Positions 36,545 through 44,916 of a stretch of 64,000 bases of DNA are shown here, piece after piece. The first letter of the stretch is position 1; every line of letters starts with the position of its first letter. Made by a program: the position numbers and the translations under genes. Source of the DNA: Streptomyces collinus (lineage in GTDB: Bacteria; Actinomycetota; Actinomycetes; Streptomycetales; Streptomycetaceae); NCBI RefSeq assembly GCF_031348265.1, contig NZ_CP133771.1, positions 7,254,001 through 7,318,000 of the forward strand, read 5' to 3'. The notes under the pieces are model-generated. The model made no database searches, was not told the origin of the DNA, and saw only the letters and a list, made by a program, of their open reading frames with translations.

Positions 36545-37949
36545 AGGCCGCCGTCCGAATCCTGCCGGACCGGGCGGCGGCGCCCAGCGCGGCGAAGTCC
36601 CGCTCGTTCCGGTCGGCGTAGGACTGCGCGAACGCGGTGAGCGCGCGATCGAAGCCGTTCCCGCCGCCGAGGTAGGCCCCGATGGCTATGGGATCGCCCG
36701 AGCGGGCATGGGCCCTCGCCAGACTCGCCCCGCACAGCCCGGCGAACAGCCGCAGCAGGACCGGGTCCATCGTCTCCGGCCGGGCGATGCCCTTCCAGTC
36801 GCGCAGCTGACGTACGTAGAAGTCCCGCTCGTGCCCGTCGAGGCCCACGGCGTGCGTCCAGCCGAGGAGGATGTCGCTGGTCGTCTGGATCAGCCGCTGG
36901 CCCGCCACCACGCGGCGGCCCTCGTTGTCGTAGCGGATGCCGTCGGTGTGGTCGGCGAGTACCGACGCCTGTGCCTCCTTGGCCTGGAGCAGCAGCGGAT
37001 CGTCGTCGTCCCGGCCGAGCAGCAGCACGATCCAGCAGCGGGTGCCGACGCTGCCGACACCCACCACCTTGCGGGCGATGTCGACCAGCCGGTAGCGGCG
37101 CAGCAGATGCCGGCGCTCGGACGACAGGGTCCGCACGTATCCCTCCAGGACGGCGCGCAGCTCCTTCTCCTGCCCGTGCGGCGCGGAGTCGTCCACCAGG
37201 TCGCGCAGCGGCGTGATCAGGGGCGGGTCGGGGGCGATCCGCCGGCCTTCGTCCGTGACCCGGGTGAGTTTCGCGAAGGCCTGGAGGTGGGTGCGGGTCC
37301 TGGCCTTCGCCGTCGCCTCGGCGGTACGGCGCCTCGCCTCCTTGGCCATCGACGCGGCCATCAGCTCCCGCAGCCGGTCGGCGTCGTCCTGCGCGTACCA
37401 GATGTCCAGGGTGCGCATGCCGGCGAACTCCCGCATCCGCTGCCGGTAGGCCCGTACGCACGTCTCCACGACCTGGTTCTGCTCCTCGGTCTCGAAACCG
37501 TTGGCCCGGCCCGCGATGGCGAAACTGGCCGCGAGCCGCTTGACGTCCCATTCGAACGGCCCGGCCAGGGTCTCGTCGAAGTCGTTGATGTCGAACACCA
37601 GATGGCGCTCCGGCGAGGCCAGCAGCCGGAAGTTCAGCAGATGGGCGTCGCCGCAGAGCTGCACCCGCAGCCCGGTGTCCGCGGCGGCCCCGAGGTCCGC
37701 CGCCATGATGGCCGCCGCGCCCCGGTAGAAGCGGAACGGGGACTCCAGCATGCGGGCGTAGCGGATCGGCACCAACTCCGGTACACGGGTCGCAGACTGA
37801 CGTTCCAGCACCTCGACCGGGTCGAAGCGCTGCGGACCCGCGTCGAAGAAGCCGTGGGAGGAGCGGGGGACGTGCCGTCGCACGTTCCGCCCCTCGGCCG
37901 CTCGCTCGGCCGGCGACAGGTAGGTGGTGAGGGGGCCCGGTACGGTCAT
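36540..37949 (-). CDS. DUF2252-family protein
   Basis: This 469-residue cytoplasmic protein has a kinase-like fold suggested by family features: QLCGDAHLLNFRLLASPERH and DINDFDETLAGPFEWDVKRL resemble the catalytic and metal loops of aminoglycoside phosphotransferase-like enzymes. RQRMREFAG and VGVGSVGTRCWIVLL follow. No substrate is established for DUF2252. The ATG at 37949 is 3 bp downstream of the potassium channel gene's stop, so both are co-transcribed. Confidence 0.85.
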   Translation of the reverse strand: MTVPGPLTTYLSPAERAAEGRNVRRHVPRSSHGFFDAGPQRFDPVEVLERQSATRVPELVPIRYARMLESPFRFYRGAAAIMAADLGAAADTGLRVQLCGDAHLLNFRLLASPERHLVFDINDFDETLAGPFEWDVKRLAASFAIAGRANGFETEEQNQVVETCVRAYRQRMREFAGMRTLDIWYAQDDADRLRELMAASMAKEARRRTAEATAKARTRTHLQAFAKLTRVTDEGRRIAPDPPLITPLRDLVDDSAPHGQEKELRAVLEGYVRTLSSERRHLLRRYRLVDIARKVVGVGSVGTRCWIVLLLGRDDDDPLLLQAKEAQASVLADHTDGIRYDNEGRRVVAGQRLIQTTSDILLGWTHAVGLDGHERDFYVRQLRDWKGIARPETMDPVLLRLFAGLCGASLARAHARSGDPIAIGAYLGGGNGFDRALTAFAQSYADRNERDFAALGAAARSGRIRTAAS

Positions 37950-37952
37950 GTC

Positions 37953-38582
37953 TCAGTCCTCCGGCCGCGAGGCGAAGTCGTCCGAGGGTTCCCGTCCCCG
38001 GCGGCGCAGGCCCGCCTGCACTGCGCCGGCCAGGATCCGTGCGGCAACGCCCACCAGCAGCAGCCCGCCCACCATCTGAACCATCGTCAGTACGCGGCCC
38101 GTCTGGGTGCGGGGAGTGACGTCCCCGTATCCGACCGTGGTGAACGTGGTGAGCGTGAAGTACAGGGAGTCCGTCTTGGTCAGCGGTTCGCTGAACGAAC
38201 CCGGGGTGGAGTGCTCCAGCAGGTAGTAGGTGCCCGCGAAGAGCAGCAGGAAGAGGACCAGCGTGGCGGCCAGGGCCTCGACGGCCTTCAGCCGCGGGTA
38301 GGGCGAGTTCGCGATGGCCCGCACCTCCCACCAGAAGATCACGAAGACCAGCAGCAGACCGCAGGCGAGCAGGGCCGAGGTGCGGCTCGTGCTCCGCCCG
38401 TCCAGAGGCAGCACGTAGTAGACGGTGACGAGACCGGTCGCGATGAGCGCCGCACGCACGAGGACCGCGGCCGTCGCGCGTCGCCGCGGCCGCCGACGCC
38501 GTTCTCGCTCCTGTTCCTGCTCCTGGTCCTGCTTCTGCCGGAGCCGGGCGGACTCGGTCCGGGCAACCGCTGGATCGTTCAT
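37953..38582 (-). CDS. Two-pore-helix-type potassium channel with TVGYGD filter
   Basis: This 209-residue membrane protein begins with a 35-residue hydrophilic, Gln/Glu/Arg-rich coiled N terminus. It then has four hydrophobic segments at about 38-58, 68-86, 101-121 and 161-185. The selectivity filter TVGYGD (149-154) lies in the loop before the last helix, as in K+ channels. The C terminus is short and charged with no RCK domain, so gating is not by an attached ligand domain. It is upstream of DUF2252 in one operon and divergent from a DUF308 protein. Confidence 0.88.
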   Translation of the reverse strand: MNDPAVARTESARLRQKQDQEQEQERERRRRPRRRATAAVLVRAALIATGLVTVYYVLPLDGRSTSRTSALLACGLLLVFVIFWWEVRAIANSPYPRLKAVEALAATLVLFLLLFAGTYYLLEHSTPGSFSEPLTKTDSLYFTLTTFTTVGYGDVTPRTQTGRVLTMVQMVGGLLLVGVAARILAGAVQAGLRRRGREPSDDFASRPED

Positions 38583-38649
38583 CTCGTGTCTCGTGCTCCT
38601 GTGCCGGCACATGGGGTCCTTACCACCTCACCCCGGCGAGGCCGGGAGG

Positions 38650-38672
38650 GGATCACCCGCCGGGGGTGATCC
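38650..38672. promoter_or_regulatory. Palindrome between divergent channel and DUF308 genes
   Basis: GGATCACCC-gccgg-GGGTGATCC is a perfect 9-bp dyad in the 166-bp divergent spacer, 67 bp from the channel start and 76 bp from the DUF308 start. It is a good candidate operator for both operons. Confidence 0.5.
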
Positions 38673-38748
38673 GGCGGCCGACGCCGCGCGCGACGCTGCT
38701 CGGCAGGAGCGCTCCCGCGGATGCGCGGACCGCCGATGAGGAGGAGCC

Positions 38749-39411
38749 ATGGCCACGTCACCGAGCCAGGGGCCACGTACCGGCGCCGCGTCCGGGCCCC
38801 CGGGGACGGCGTACGGCACCGCGGGCGACCCCGCCCAGGTGCTGGCGGCCCTCGGACGCTCCTGGACGTGGATCCTCGCCTCGGCGGTGGCGACCCTCGT
38901 GCCGGGCGTCCTGCTCCTGGTCTGGCCCGAGGCCACCCTGCACGTCGTGGCGGTGCTGATGGGCCTGTACCTGCTGGCGGCCGGGGCGTTCCGCTTCGTC
39001 GCGACCTTTGCCCGGCAGGAGCAGGGCCACCGCCTGCCCAGCCTGCTCCTGGCGGTGCTCTACGTGCTGGCCGGAGTGCTGTGCCTGAGGAATCCGCTGC
39101 AGACCATCACCGCGCTGTCGCTGATCGTCGGCCTGGTCTGGCTGGTGTCCGGCATCCTCACGCTCTACACCGCCCTCGCCGCCCGGGACCTGCCGCACCG
39201 CGGCTTCCTCCTCGGCGCCGCGGTGCTGGGCATCGTCGCGGGCATCGTGGTGCTGGCCCTGCCCGCGGAGTCGGCCCGCGCGCTGACCCGGCTGCTCGGC
39301 CTGTGGCTCGTCCTGCTCGGACTGGCCGAGGCCGGGCTCGCGTTCGCGTGGCGGGCGGCGCTGCGCGGATCGCCCGCCGCCGGTCCGCACGGCTCCACCG
39401 GGAACGCCTGA
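38749..39411 (+). CDS. HdeD/DUF308-family membrane protein
   Basis: This 220-residue integral membrane protein has six predicted helices in three similar hairpins, the DUF308 pattern (LVPGVLLLVWPEATLHVVAV, LYVLAGVLCLRNP, VLGIVAGIVVLALP). HdeD relatives are linked to acid or envelope stress. A 35-residue Gly/Pro/Thr-rich leader precedes the first helix. GAGGAGGAG lies just before the ATG. It is first in a run of five membrane-protein genes on this strand. Confidence 0.85.
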   Translation: MATSPSQGPRTGAASGPPGTAYGTAGDPAQVLAALGRSWTWILASAVATLVPGVLLLVWPEATLHVVAVLMGLYLLAAGAFRFVATFARQEQGHRLPSLLLAVLYVLAGVLCLRNPLQTITALSLIVGLVWLVSGILTLYTALAARDLPHRGFLLGAAVLGIVAGIVVLALPAESARALTRLLGLWLVLLGLAEAGLAFAWRAALRGSPAAGPHGSTGNA

Positions 39412-39465
39412 GCCGGCGGGACACGTGACGGCGCAAGGCCGGTCACCGCACTTCGAGGAGCAGCC

Positions 39466-40821
39466 ATGGCCCCGACCGACGGTCCCGTCCCGTCACCTCC
39501 CGCCGGAGGAGACGGGGGACCGGGGCGCTTGCTGAGCACGGAAGAACAAGCCGAGTACGAACGGCTGCGCCGTCACGCAGGGGTCCGTCACCGCCGGCTG
39601 CGCTACTCGGGCGCCGGTGTGCTGCTCGTCCTGGCCCTGCTGCTGGCTCCGCTGTCGGTCGCCGCCGCCTGGGTGGACGACCAGGTCTCGGACACGGGCC
39701 GGTACGTGCAGACCGTGGCACCGCTCGCCTCGGACCCGGCGGTCCAGGACGTGGTGACCGACCGGCTGACCGCGCGCGTGGTGGCGGAGGTGGACGTCGA
39801 GGCGGTGACGGAGGCGCTCGCGACGACCTTGGCGGACGCCGGGGCACCGCCCCGTGTGGTGGAGGCCTCCGAGTCCCTCACGGAGCCCTTGCGCTCCGCT
39901 GTCCGCGACGTCGTGGACCGGACCATCAGCCGCGTCGTGACCAGCGATGTCTTCGCGCAGGCGTGGGAGGGCGCCAACCGGCGCGCGCACGCGGCCGTGG
40001 TGAGCATGCTCACCGGAGAGCGCGAAGGCGCGCTCCGCGCCGAGGGCGACACCGTGCAACTCGACCTCGGGCAGGTGGTCGACGAGGTACGGCAGCGTCT
40101 CGTCGACGCGGGCTTCGAGAAGGCCGCGGCCATCCCGGACACCGAGCGGACCATCACGCTCTTCCAGGCCGAGGAACTGAGCAAGGCCCAGGACGGGATG
40201 CGGCTGCTGAACATCATGGGCGCCTGGCTGCCCGTGCTGACCGTCGCCCTGGCCGCCCTCGCTGTGTGGGCCGCTCCCCGGCACCGGCTGATGCTGCTGG
40301 TCACGGCTGTGGGCGTCGGCGTGATGATGGCCGTGCTGCTGGTGGCACTCGCCCTGCTGCGGCGGGCCTACCTGGACGCCGTGCCGAGCGCGACCCTGCC
40401 GCCCGACGCCGCCGCGGCGATCTACGACACCTTCGTCCGCTTCCTGCGCGACAGCACCCGCACCCTTCTGGTCGTCGCCGTGATCACCGCGCTGGCCGCG
40501 TACCTCTACGGCCCCGGGCGCGGGGCCCGGGCCGTACGGAACATCGCCCGCCGGGGCACCTCGGCCGCCGGCCGGAGCCTGTCCCGCGCCGGGATGCGCA
40601 CCGGGTCCGCCGGCCTCGCCCTGGCCGAGCACCGCTCGTGGACCACCGGCATCGTCATCGGCGCGGGCGTCCTGGCCCTCGTCCTGTGGAACCACCCCAC
40701 GGTCGGCGCGGTCGCGCTCGTGGCAGGCCTGGTCGTCGTCGTACTGATCGTCCTGGAGACGCTCGCCGCCGCCGCGCAGCACCCGGCCGCGACGGGAACC
40801 GGCCCGGCCGCGGCGCCATGA
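39466..40821 (+). CDS. Multi-pass membrane protein with a large extracytoplasmic loop
   Basis: This 451-residue protein has a cytoplasmic N terminus, one helix at about 48-70 and a 175-residue polar domain that is probably outside (YVQTVAPLASDPAVQDVV onward). Further helices follow at about 248-268, 277-300 and 330-348, then a basic cytoplasmic loop and two more helices near 395-440. The VQDVVTDRLTARVV pattern is common in actinobacterial membrane proteins of unknown function. AGGAGCAGCC precedes the ATG. The stop is followed 3 bp later by the BrkB-like gene. Confidence 0.8.
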   Translation: MAPTDGPVPSPPAGGDGGPGRLLSTEEQAEYERLRRHAGVRHRRLRYSGAGVLLVLALLLAPLSVAAAWVDDQVSDTGRYVQTVAPLASDPAVQDVVTDRLTARVVAEVDVEAVTEALATTLADAGAPPRVVEASESLTEPLRSAVRDVVDRTISRVVTSDVFAQAWEGANRRAHAAVVSMLTGEREGALRAEGDTVQLDLGQVVDEVRQRLVDAGFEKAAAIPDTERTITLFQAEELSKAQDGMRLLNIMGAWLPVLTVALAALAVWAAPRHRLMLLVTAVGVGVMMAVLLVALALLRRAYLDAVPSATLPPDAAAAIYDTFVRFLRDSTRTLLVVAVITALAAYLYGPGRGARAVRNIARRGTSAAGRSLSRAGMRTGSAGLALAEHRSWTTGIVIGAGVLALVLWNHPTVGAVALVAGLVVVVLIVLETLAAAAQHPAATGTGPAAAP

Positions 40822-40824
40822 GTC

Positions 40825-41706
40825 ATGTCCGGCACCTCGGCCCCGACTCCACCGTCCCGCAGGTCGAGGGGCGAGCGGATCTCGTCGCGCCTGAGGTGGG
40901 GCCCCGCGGCGCGGCTGCTGCCCAGGCTGGCCGCGCTCAACATCGTGGAAGGGGCGGTCCGGCTGGCCGCCCAGGCCTTCCTCGCCGCGCTTCCGCTGCT
41001 GATGACGGTGGCGGCGTTCGCACCCGACGGCGTGCAGGACATGCTGGCCGACGCACTGCAGAAGGTCGTCGGGGTCGAGGGCGACACGCTGCAGGAGGTG
41101 CGCCGCGCCTTCGAGGCGACCGGACCCGCCGGGAACACGGCCGGGGCCGTGGGCGTGCTCGTCACACTCGCCTCGGCGACCGCCTTCAGCCGGGCGCTCC
41201 AGGCGGTGTGCCGGCGGTGCTGGAACCTGCCCCGGCTCCCGCTGCGGGCGGCGGCCTGGCGCTGGCCGCTGTGGCTGGTGGTCTGGCTCGTCTACCTGCT
41301 CCTCCAGGCGCCGATACGCAGCGGCTTCGGCGCGGGCCCGGTTCTCGGAGCGGTGCTGTCCCTGCTGGGGGCGACGCTGCTGTGGTGGTGGTCGCAGCAC
41401 CTGCTGCTGAGTGCCAGGGTCGGCTGGAGCGAGCTGCTGCCGGGAGCGGTCCTGGCGGGGACGGGGACGGTCGTGCTCAGCTGGGCGGCCCGCCTGCTGA
41501 TGCCCGCGGCCATGGACCGCAGCCTGGAGGAGTTCGGCCTGCTGGGGCCGGTGTTCACCTTCCTGTCGTGGCTGATCGCGGTCTTCCTGGTGGCCGTCTC
41601 GGGGCTGGCGCTCGGCGAGACGGTGGCCACGTCCGGCTGGTACCGCAGGGCGCTCGGCACCCGCCGCCTGCCACGCGGCGGCCGCACGATCACCCGCTCC
41701 GGGTGA
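40825..41706 (+). CDS. YihY/BrkB-family membrane protein
   Basis: This 293-residue protein has about six transmembrane helices. NIVEGAVRLAAQAFLAALPLLM matches the first helix region of YihY/virulence factor BrkB proteins, and ASATAFSRALQAVCRRCWNL the characteristic loop. The family was once called ribonuclease BN in error; its role is in the envelope and not defined. No clear ribosome site is seen, so translation is probably coupled to the gene ending at 40821. Confidence 0.82.
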   Translation: MSGTSAPTPPSRRSRGERISSRLRWGPAARLLPRLAALNIVEGAVRLAAQAFLAALPLLMTVAAFAPDGVQDMLADALQKVVGVEGDTLQEVRRAFEATGPAGNTAGAVGVLVTLASATAFSRALQAVCRRCWNLPRLPLRAAAWRWPLWLVVWLVYLLLQAPIRSGFGAGPVLGAVLSLLGATLLWWWSQHLLLSARVGWSELLPGAVLAGTGTVVLSWAARLLMPAAMDRSLEEFGLLGPVFTFLSWLIAVFLVAVSGLALGETVATSGWYRRALGTRRLPRGGRTITRSG

Positions 41707-41787
41707 GGCGGCCCGGTCCGGGCCGCGAGCACGCTGAGGACGGCATGAAACGGCTGCCGGGCGGGGAGCCCGGGACGGAGGAGTGAC

Positions 41788-42258
41788 ATGAGTGCGCAGA
41801 CCTATCTGGCGTACGACTTTCCGCTGCTGAGCGCCTTCTGGGCGATGCTGTGGTTCTTCCTGTGGATCATGTGGTTCGTCCTGCTCTTCCGGGTCGTCTT
41901 CGACATCTTCCGCGACGACTCCCTGAGCGGCTGGGCCAAGACGGGCTGGATGGTGTTCTGCATCGTCCTCCCCTTCCTCGGGGTGTTCGTCTACGTCATC
42001 GCCCGAGGCAAGAACATGGGCCGCAGGGAGATCGCACACGCCCGTGAGCAGCAGGAGGCCATGGACAGCTACATCCGGGAGACCGCCAGGGGCGGCGACG
42101 ACCGGCCCAGCAGGGTCGACGAACTGACCAGGCTGTCCGAGATCCGCGCCCGCGGTGACATCACGGACGAGGAGTTCCGCAAGGCCAAGGACCTGGTCCT
42201 GAGCGGGTCCGGCCCGTCGGCATCCTCGCCGCACGCCACCTCCACCTCCGGTCGCTGA
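41788..42258 (+). CDS. Small membrane protein with PLDc_N-like helices and C-terminal SHOCT domain
   Basis: This 156-residue protein has two hydrophobic hairpin helices at about 14-37 and 47-70, resembling the phospholipase D N-terminal membrane module. A basic loop and a C-terminal SHOCT motif follow (LTRLSEIRARGDITDEEFRK at about 112-131). SHOCT domains are oligomerisation or targeting modules. GGAGGAGTGAC lies just before the ATG, one of the strongest ribosome sites in this island. Confidence 0.88.
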   Translation: MSAQTYLAYDFPLLSAFWAMLWFFLWIMWFVLLFRVVFDIFRDDSLSGWAKTGWMVFCIVLPFLGVFVYVIARGKNMGRREIAHAREQQEAMDSYIRETARGGDDRPSRVDELTRLSEIRARGDITDEEFRKAKDLVLSGSGPSASSPHATSTSGR

Positions 42259-42290
42259 CGGCGCCGGACGCACCCGAAACGAGGCAGCAG

Positions 42291-42707
42291 ATGACCGCCA
42301 CACACCCTACGCACGGACACAGGACGGCGAAGCACGGCCTGGCCACCGGCATGATGGTCTTCGCGGCCGTCATGCTCATGATCGCCGGGATCCTCGCCGT
42401 GATGCGCGGCATCGCGGCCATCGCCGAGGACGAGGTCTTCGTCTCGACCCCCAACTACGTCTTCGCGTTCGACCTCACCGGCTGGGGCTGGATCCACCTC
42501 ATCCTGGGCGTGGTCGCCGTTCTCGTCAGCATGGGCCTGTTCCAGGGGTCGGGCTGGGCACGGGTCGCCGGCGTGGGCATCGCCGGACTCGTCATCATCG
42601 CCAACTTCCTCTCCCTGCCGGCCTACCCGGTCTGGTCCGTGGTCATGATCGCGATGTCCGCGTTCATCATCTGGGCCCTGTGCACCCCACGCAGGGGTGA
42701 CGCCTGA
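42291..42707 (+). CDS. Four-helix membrane protein of DUF7144 type
   Basis: This 138-residue protein has a His/Thr-rich N terminus and four helices (GMMVFAAVMLMIAGILAVMR; IHLILGVVAVLVSMGLF; VAGVGIAGLVIIANFLSL; VVMIAMSAFIIWAL). VSTPNYVFAFDLTGWGWIHL between helices 1 and 2 is typical of a widespread actinobacterial family. Its function is unknown. Its stop lies in a hairpin shared with the convergent phosphatase gene. Confidence 0.85.
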   Translation: MTATHPTHGHRTAKHGLATGMMVFAAVMLMIAGILAVMRGIAAIAEDEVFVSTPNYVFAFDLTGWGWIHLILGVVAVLVSMGLFQGSGWARVAGVGIAGLVIIANFLSLPAYPVWSVVMIAMSAFIIWALCTPRRGDA

Positions 42708-42724
42708 GCCGTCACGGCTCAGGC
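42702..42724. terminator. Hairpin spanning convergent stop codons
   Basis: GCCTGAGCC (42702-42710) and GGCTCAGGC (42716-42724) form a perfect 9-bp stem with a 5-base loop. The stem contains the stop codons of both converging genes, so it can act in both directions. Confidence 0.65.
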
Positions 42725-44764
42725 CCGCGTGCGGACCAGCAGCAGGGCCACGTCGTCGTCCGGTTCCGGACTCAGCGCGCTGAGCAGACTGTCGCTCGCG
42801 CGCTGCAGGCTGGGCCCCGCGTTCCCGAGCAGGCGGGTCAGCGTGTCGAGGCCGGTGTCGATCGGCTCCGCGCGGTTCTCGACCAGCCCGTCCGTGTAGA
42901 GGGCGAGCAGGGAGCCCGGGGCGAGGTCGACCTCCACCGTGCCGAACTCCACGCCGCCGACCCCGAGCGGCACGCCGCCCGGCACATCGAGGAGCTTCGC
43001 GCTGCCGTCCGCCCCGGCGAGCACCGGCGGCAGATGCCCGGCGCTGGACAGCTCGCAGGTGCCGCGCCCCAGGTCGCACACCGCGTACACGCACGTCGCG
43101 ATCGCGTCACCGAGCGAGCCGGCGATGTCGTCCAGGTGGCGCAGCAGCTCGGCCGGCGGCAGGTCCAGCCGCGCCAGCGCCCGCGTCGCGGTGCTCAGCT
43201 GTCCCATGATCGCCGCGGCCTGGACGCCCTTGCCCATGACGTCCCCGACGACCAGCCCGGTGCGCCCCGGGCCCAGCGGCAGGACGTCGTACCAGTCGCC
43301 GCCGACCTCGCTGAGGGCCGGGCGGTAGCGGGCGGCGATGTCCAGCCCCTCCCGCTCGGCGGGGGTGCTGGGCAGCAGGCTGCGCTGAAGGGTCAGGGCG
43401 GTGCCGCGCTCGCGGCCGTAGAGGCGGGCGTTGTCGATGCAGATCGCGGCCCGGGCGGCGAGTTCGGAGGCGAGCACCTGGTCCCGGTCGTCGAAGGGCC
43501 GCTCGTTGACCGTGCGGTACAGCGAGAGCGTGCCGAGCACCTTGCCCCGGGCCACCAGCGGCAGCGCCAGGTAGGAGTGGGCACCGGCCTCGTGCAGGGC
43601 CTGGGCGGCCCGTGAGTCCCGGGCCAGACGCCGCAGCATCTTGCCGTCCACGCGCTCGATCAGGACCGGGCGGGCGCTGCGCACGCACTGCGTGATGACC
43701 CGCGACGAGCCGTACGTGGCCAGCTCGCCCACCGGGTCGGCGGCGTGGATGGCGTCGGTGGGGTAGCCGGCCGCGACGGCCAGCGCCCGGAACTCGGCCG
43801 GGGCTCCGCCCGACACGGGCGTGATGGTGCCGCTGGCCACGACCGACTCCAGGACGTCCACGGCGGCCAGGTCCGCGAGATGCGGCACGACCACGCCGGC
43901 CAGCTCCCGGGCGGTCTGCTGGAGGTCCAGCGTGGTGCCGATCTTCATGCCCGCGTCGGCGATCACCGACAGGTGCTGGCGCGCCTGCGCGACCTCCGCC
44001 GCGGCCTGCTGGCGCTCGGTCACGTCCAGCACGGCCATCGCCAGCCCGAGCACCCGGCCGTCGGTGTCCTCGATGCGGTGGTACGACTCCGAGTAGGCGC
44101 GGTCCTGGAGATCCGCCGCCGTCCGCCCGACGGTCTGCTGGTCGAGCAGGGGTCTGCCGGTCTCCAGGACATGCCGCATCCGGGCCTCGATGGCCGCCAC
44201 GTCCAGATCCGGCAGCACCTCACCCACCCGGCGCCCCAGCACGGCCTCCTCGGGCACACCGTTGATCCGCTCCAGAGCGGGATTGACCCCGACCCAGCGC
44301 AGGTCGTTGTCGAAGACGGCGATGCCGAGCGGGGTCTGGTTGACGAGGCTGTGCGAGAGGGCGAGGTCGCGCTCCACCTGCCGTACGGTCGTCGCGTCCG
44401 TGGCGAGTCCCAGCAGGTGGGGCTGCCCGTCGGGGTCGAGGAGGCGCATCGTACGGAACTCCACGGCGCGTTCCGTGCCGTCGCGGTGCCGCAGCGGGAA
44501 GACACCGGCCCACCGGGCCCCCGTGCTGACCTGGGCGAAGAGCTCCCTGCCGCGGGACCGGTTCTCGGGGGAGACCAGAAGGGTGTCGGCGCGCTGCCGC
44601 AGGGCCTCCGCCGCGGTCCAGCCGAGCAGTTGCTCGATCTCGGGGCTCCACAGCGCGATGTGCCCGCCCGCGTCCAGGACCACGGCCGCGACCTTCAGCA
44701 GATCCAGCAGCCCGCCGGGCGCGGCCGTGACGGCGTCGCGGTCCGACGTCGCATACCCGTTCAT
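42719..44764 (-). CDS. PAS-PAS-GAF-SpoIIE serine phosphatase
   Basis: This 681-residue PP2C-type phosphatase has a first PAS domain (about 20-125, WSPEIEQLLGWTAAE), a second PAS (about 135-250, NQTPLGIAVFDNDLRWVGVN), a GAF domain (about 270-440) and a C-terminal SpoIIE domain. The metal-binding Asp residues are in EVGGDWYDVLPL and VVGDVMGKG, and the last in EPDDDVALLLVRT. Such proteins dephosphorylate anti-anti-sigma factors. No anti-sigma kinase domain is fused. No anti-sigma or antagonist gene is adjacent, so the partner is elsewhere. GGAAGGAG precedes the ATG at 44764. Confidence 0.9.
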   Translation of the reverse strand: MNGYATSDRDAVTAAPGGLLDLLKVAAVVLDAGGHIALWSPEIEQLLGWTAAEALRQRADTLLVSPENRSRGRELFAQVSTGARWAGVFPLRHRDGTERAVEFRTMRLLDPDGQPHLLGLATDATTVRQVERDLALSHSLVNQTPLGIAVFDNDLRWVGVNPALERINGVPEEAVLGRRVGEVLPDLDVAAIEARMRHVLETGRPLLDQQTVGRTAADLQDRAYSESYHRIEDTDGRVLGLAMAVLDVTERQQAAAEVAQARQHLSVIADAGMKIGTTLDLQQTARELAGVVVPHLADLAAVDVLESVVASGTITPVSGGAPAEFRALAVAAGYPTDAIHAADPVGELATYGSSRVITQCVRSARPVLIERVDGKMLRRLARDSRAAQALHEAGAHSYLALPLVARGKVLGTLSLYRTVNERPFDDRDQVLASELAARAAICIDNARLYGRERGTALTLQRSLLPSTPAEREGLDIAARYRPALSEVGGDWYDVLPLGPGRTGLVVGDVMGKGVQAAAIMGQLSTATRALARLDLPPAELLRHLDDIAGSLGDAIATCVYAVCDLGRGTCELSSAGHLPPVLAGADGSAKLLDVPGGVPLGVGGVEFGTVEVDLAPGSLLALYTDGLVENRAEPIDTGLDTLTRLLGNAGPSLQRASDSLLSALSPEPDDDVALLLVRTRA

Positions 44765-44916
44765 GCGAGCCGCTCCTTCCGGCGCGGCAAAGGTACCGCC
44801 ATGATCTGGTGCTCTGGCTGTCCGATGAGGTCACATTACGGTCGGAGGAGCGGCACTGTCGCGCCGAAATGACAAAAAACCGCGGGTGGGTGCTCGTGAC
44901 GGGAGGGAGCGGGATC

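Noticed and set aside
40825..41706. Ribonuclease BN function for the BrkB-like protein
   Set aside because: The old name came from a misassignment; the true RNase BN is an unrelated metallo-beta-lactamase protein.
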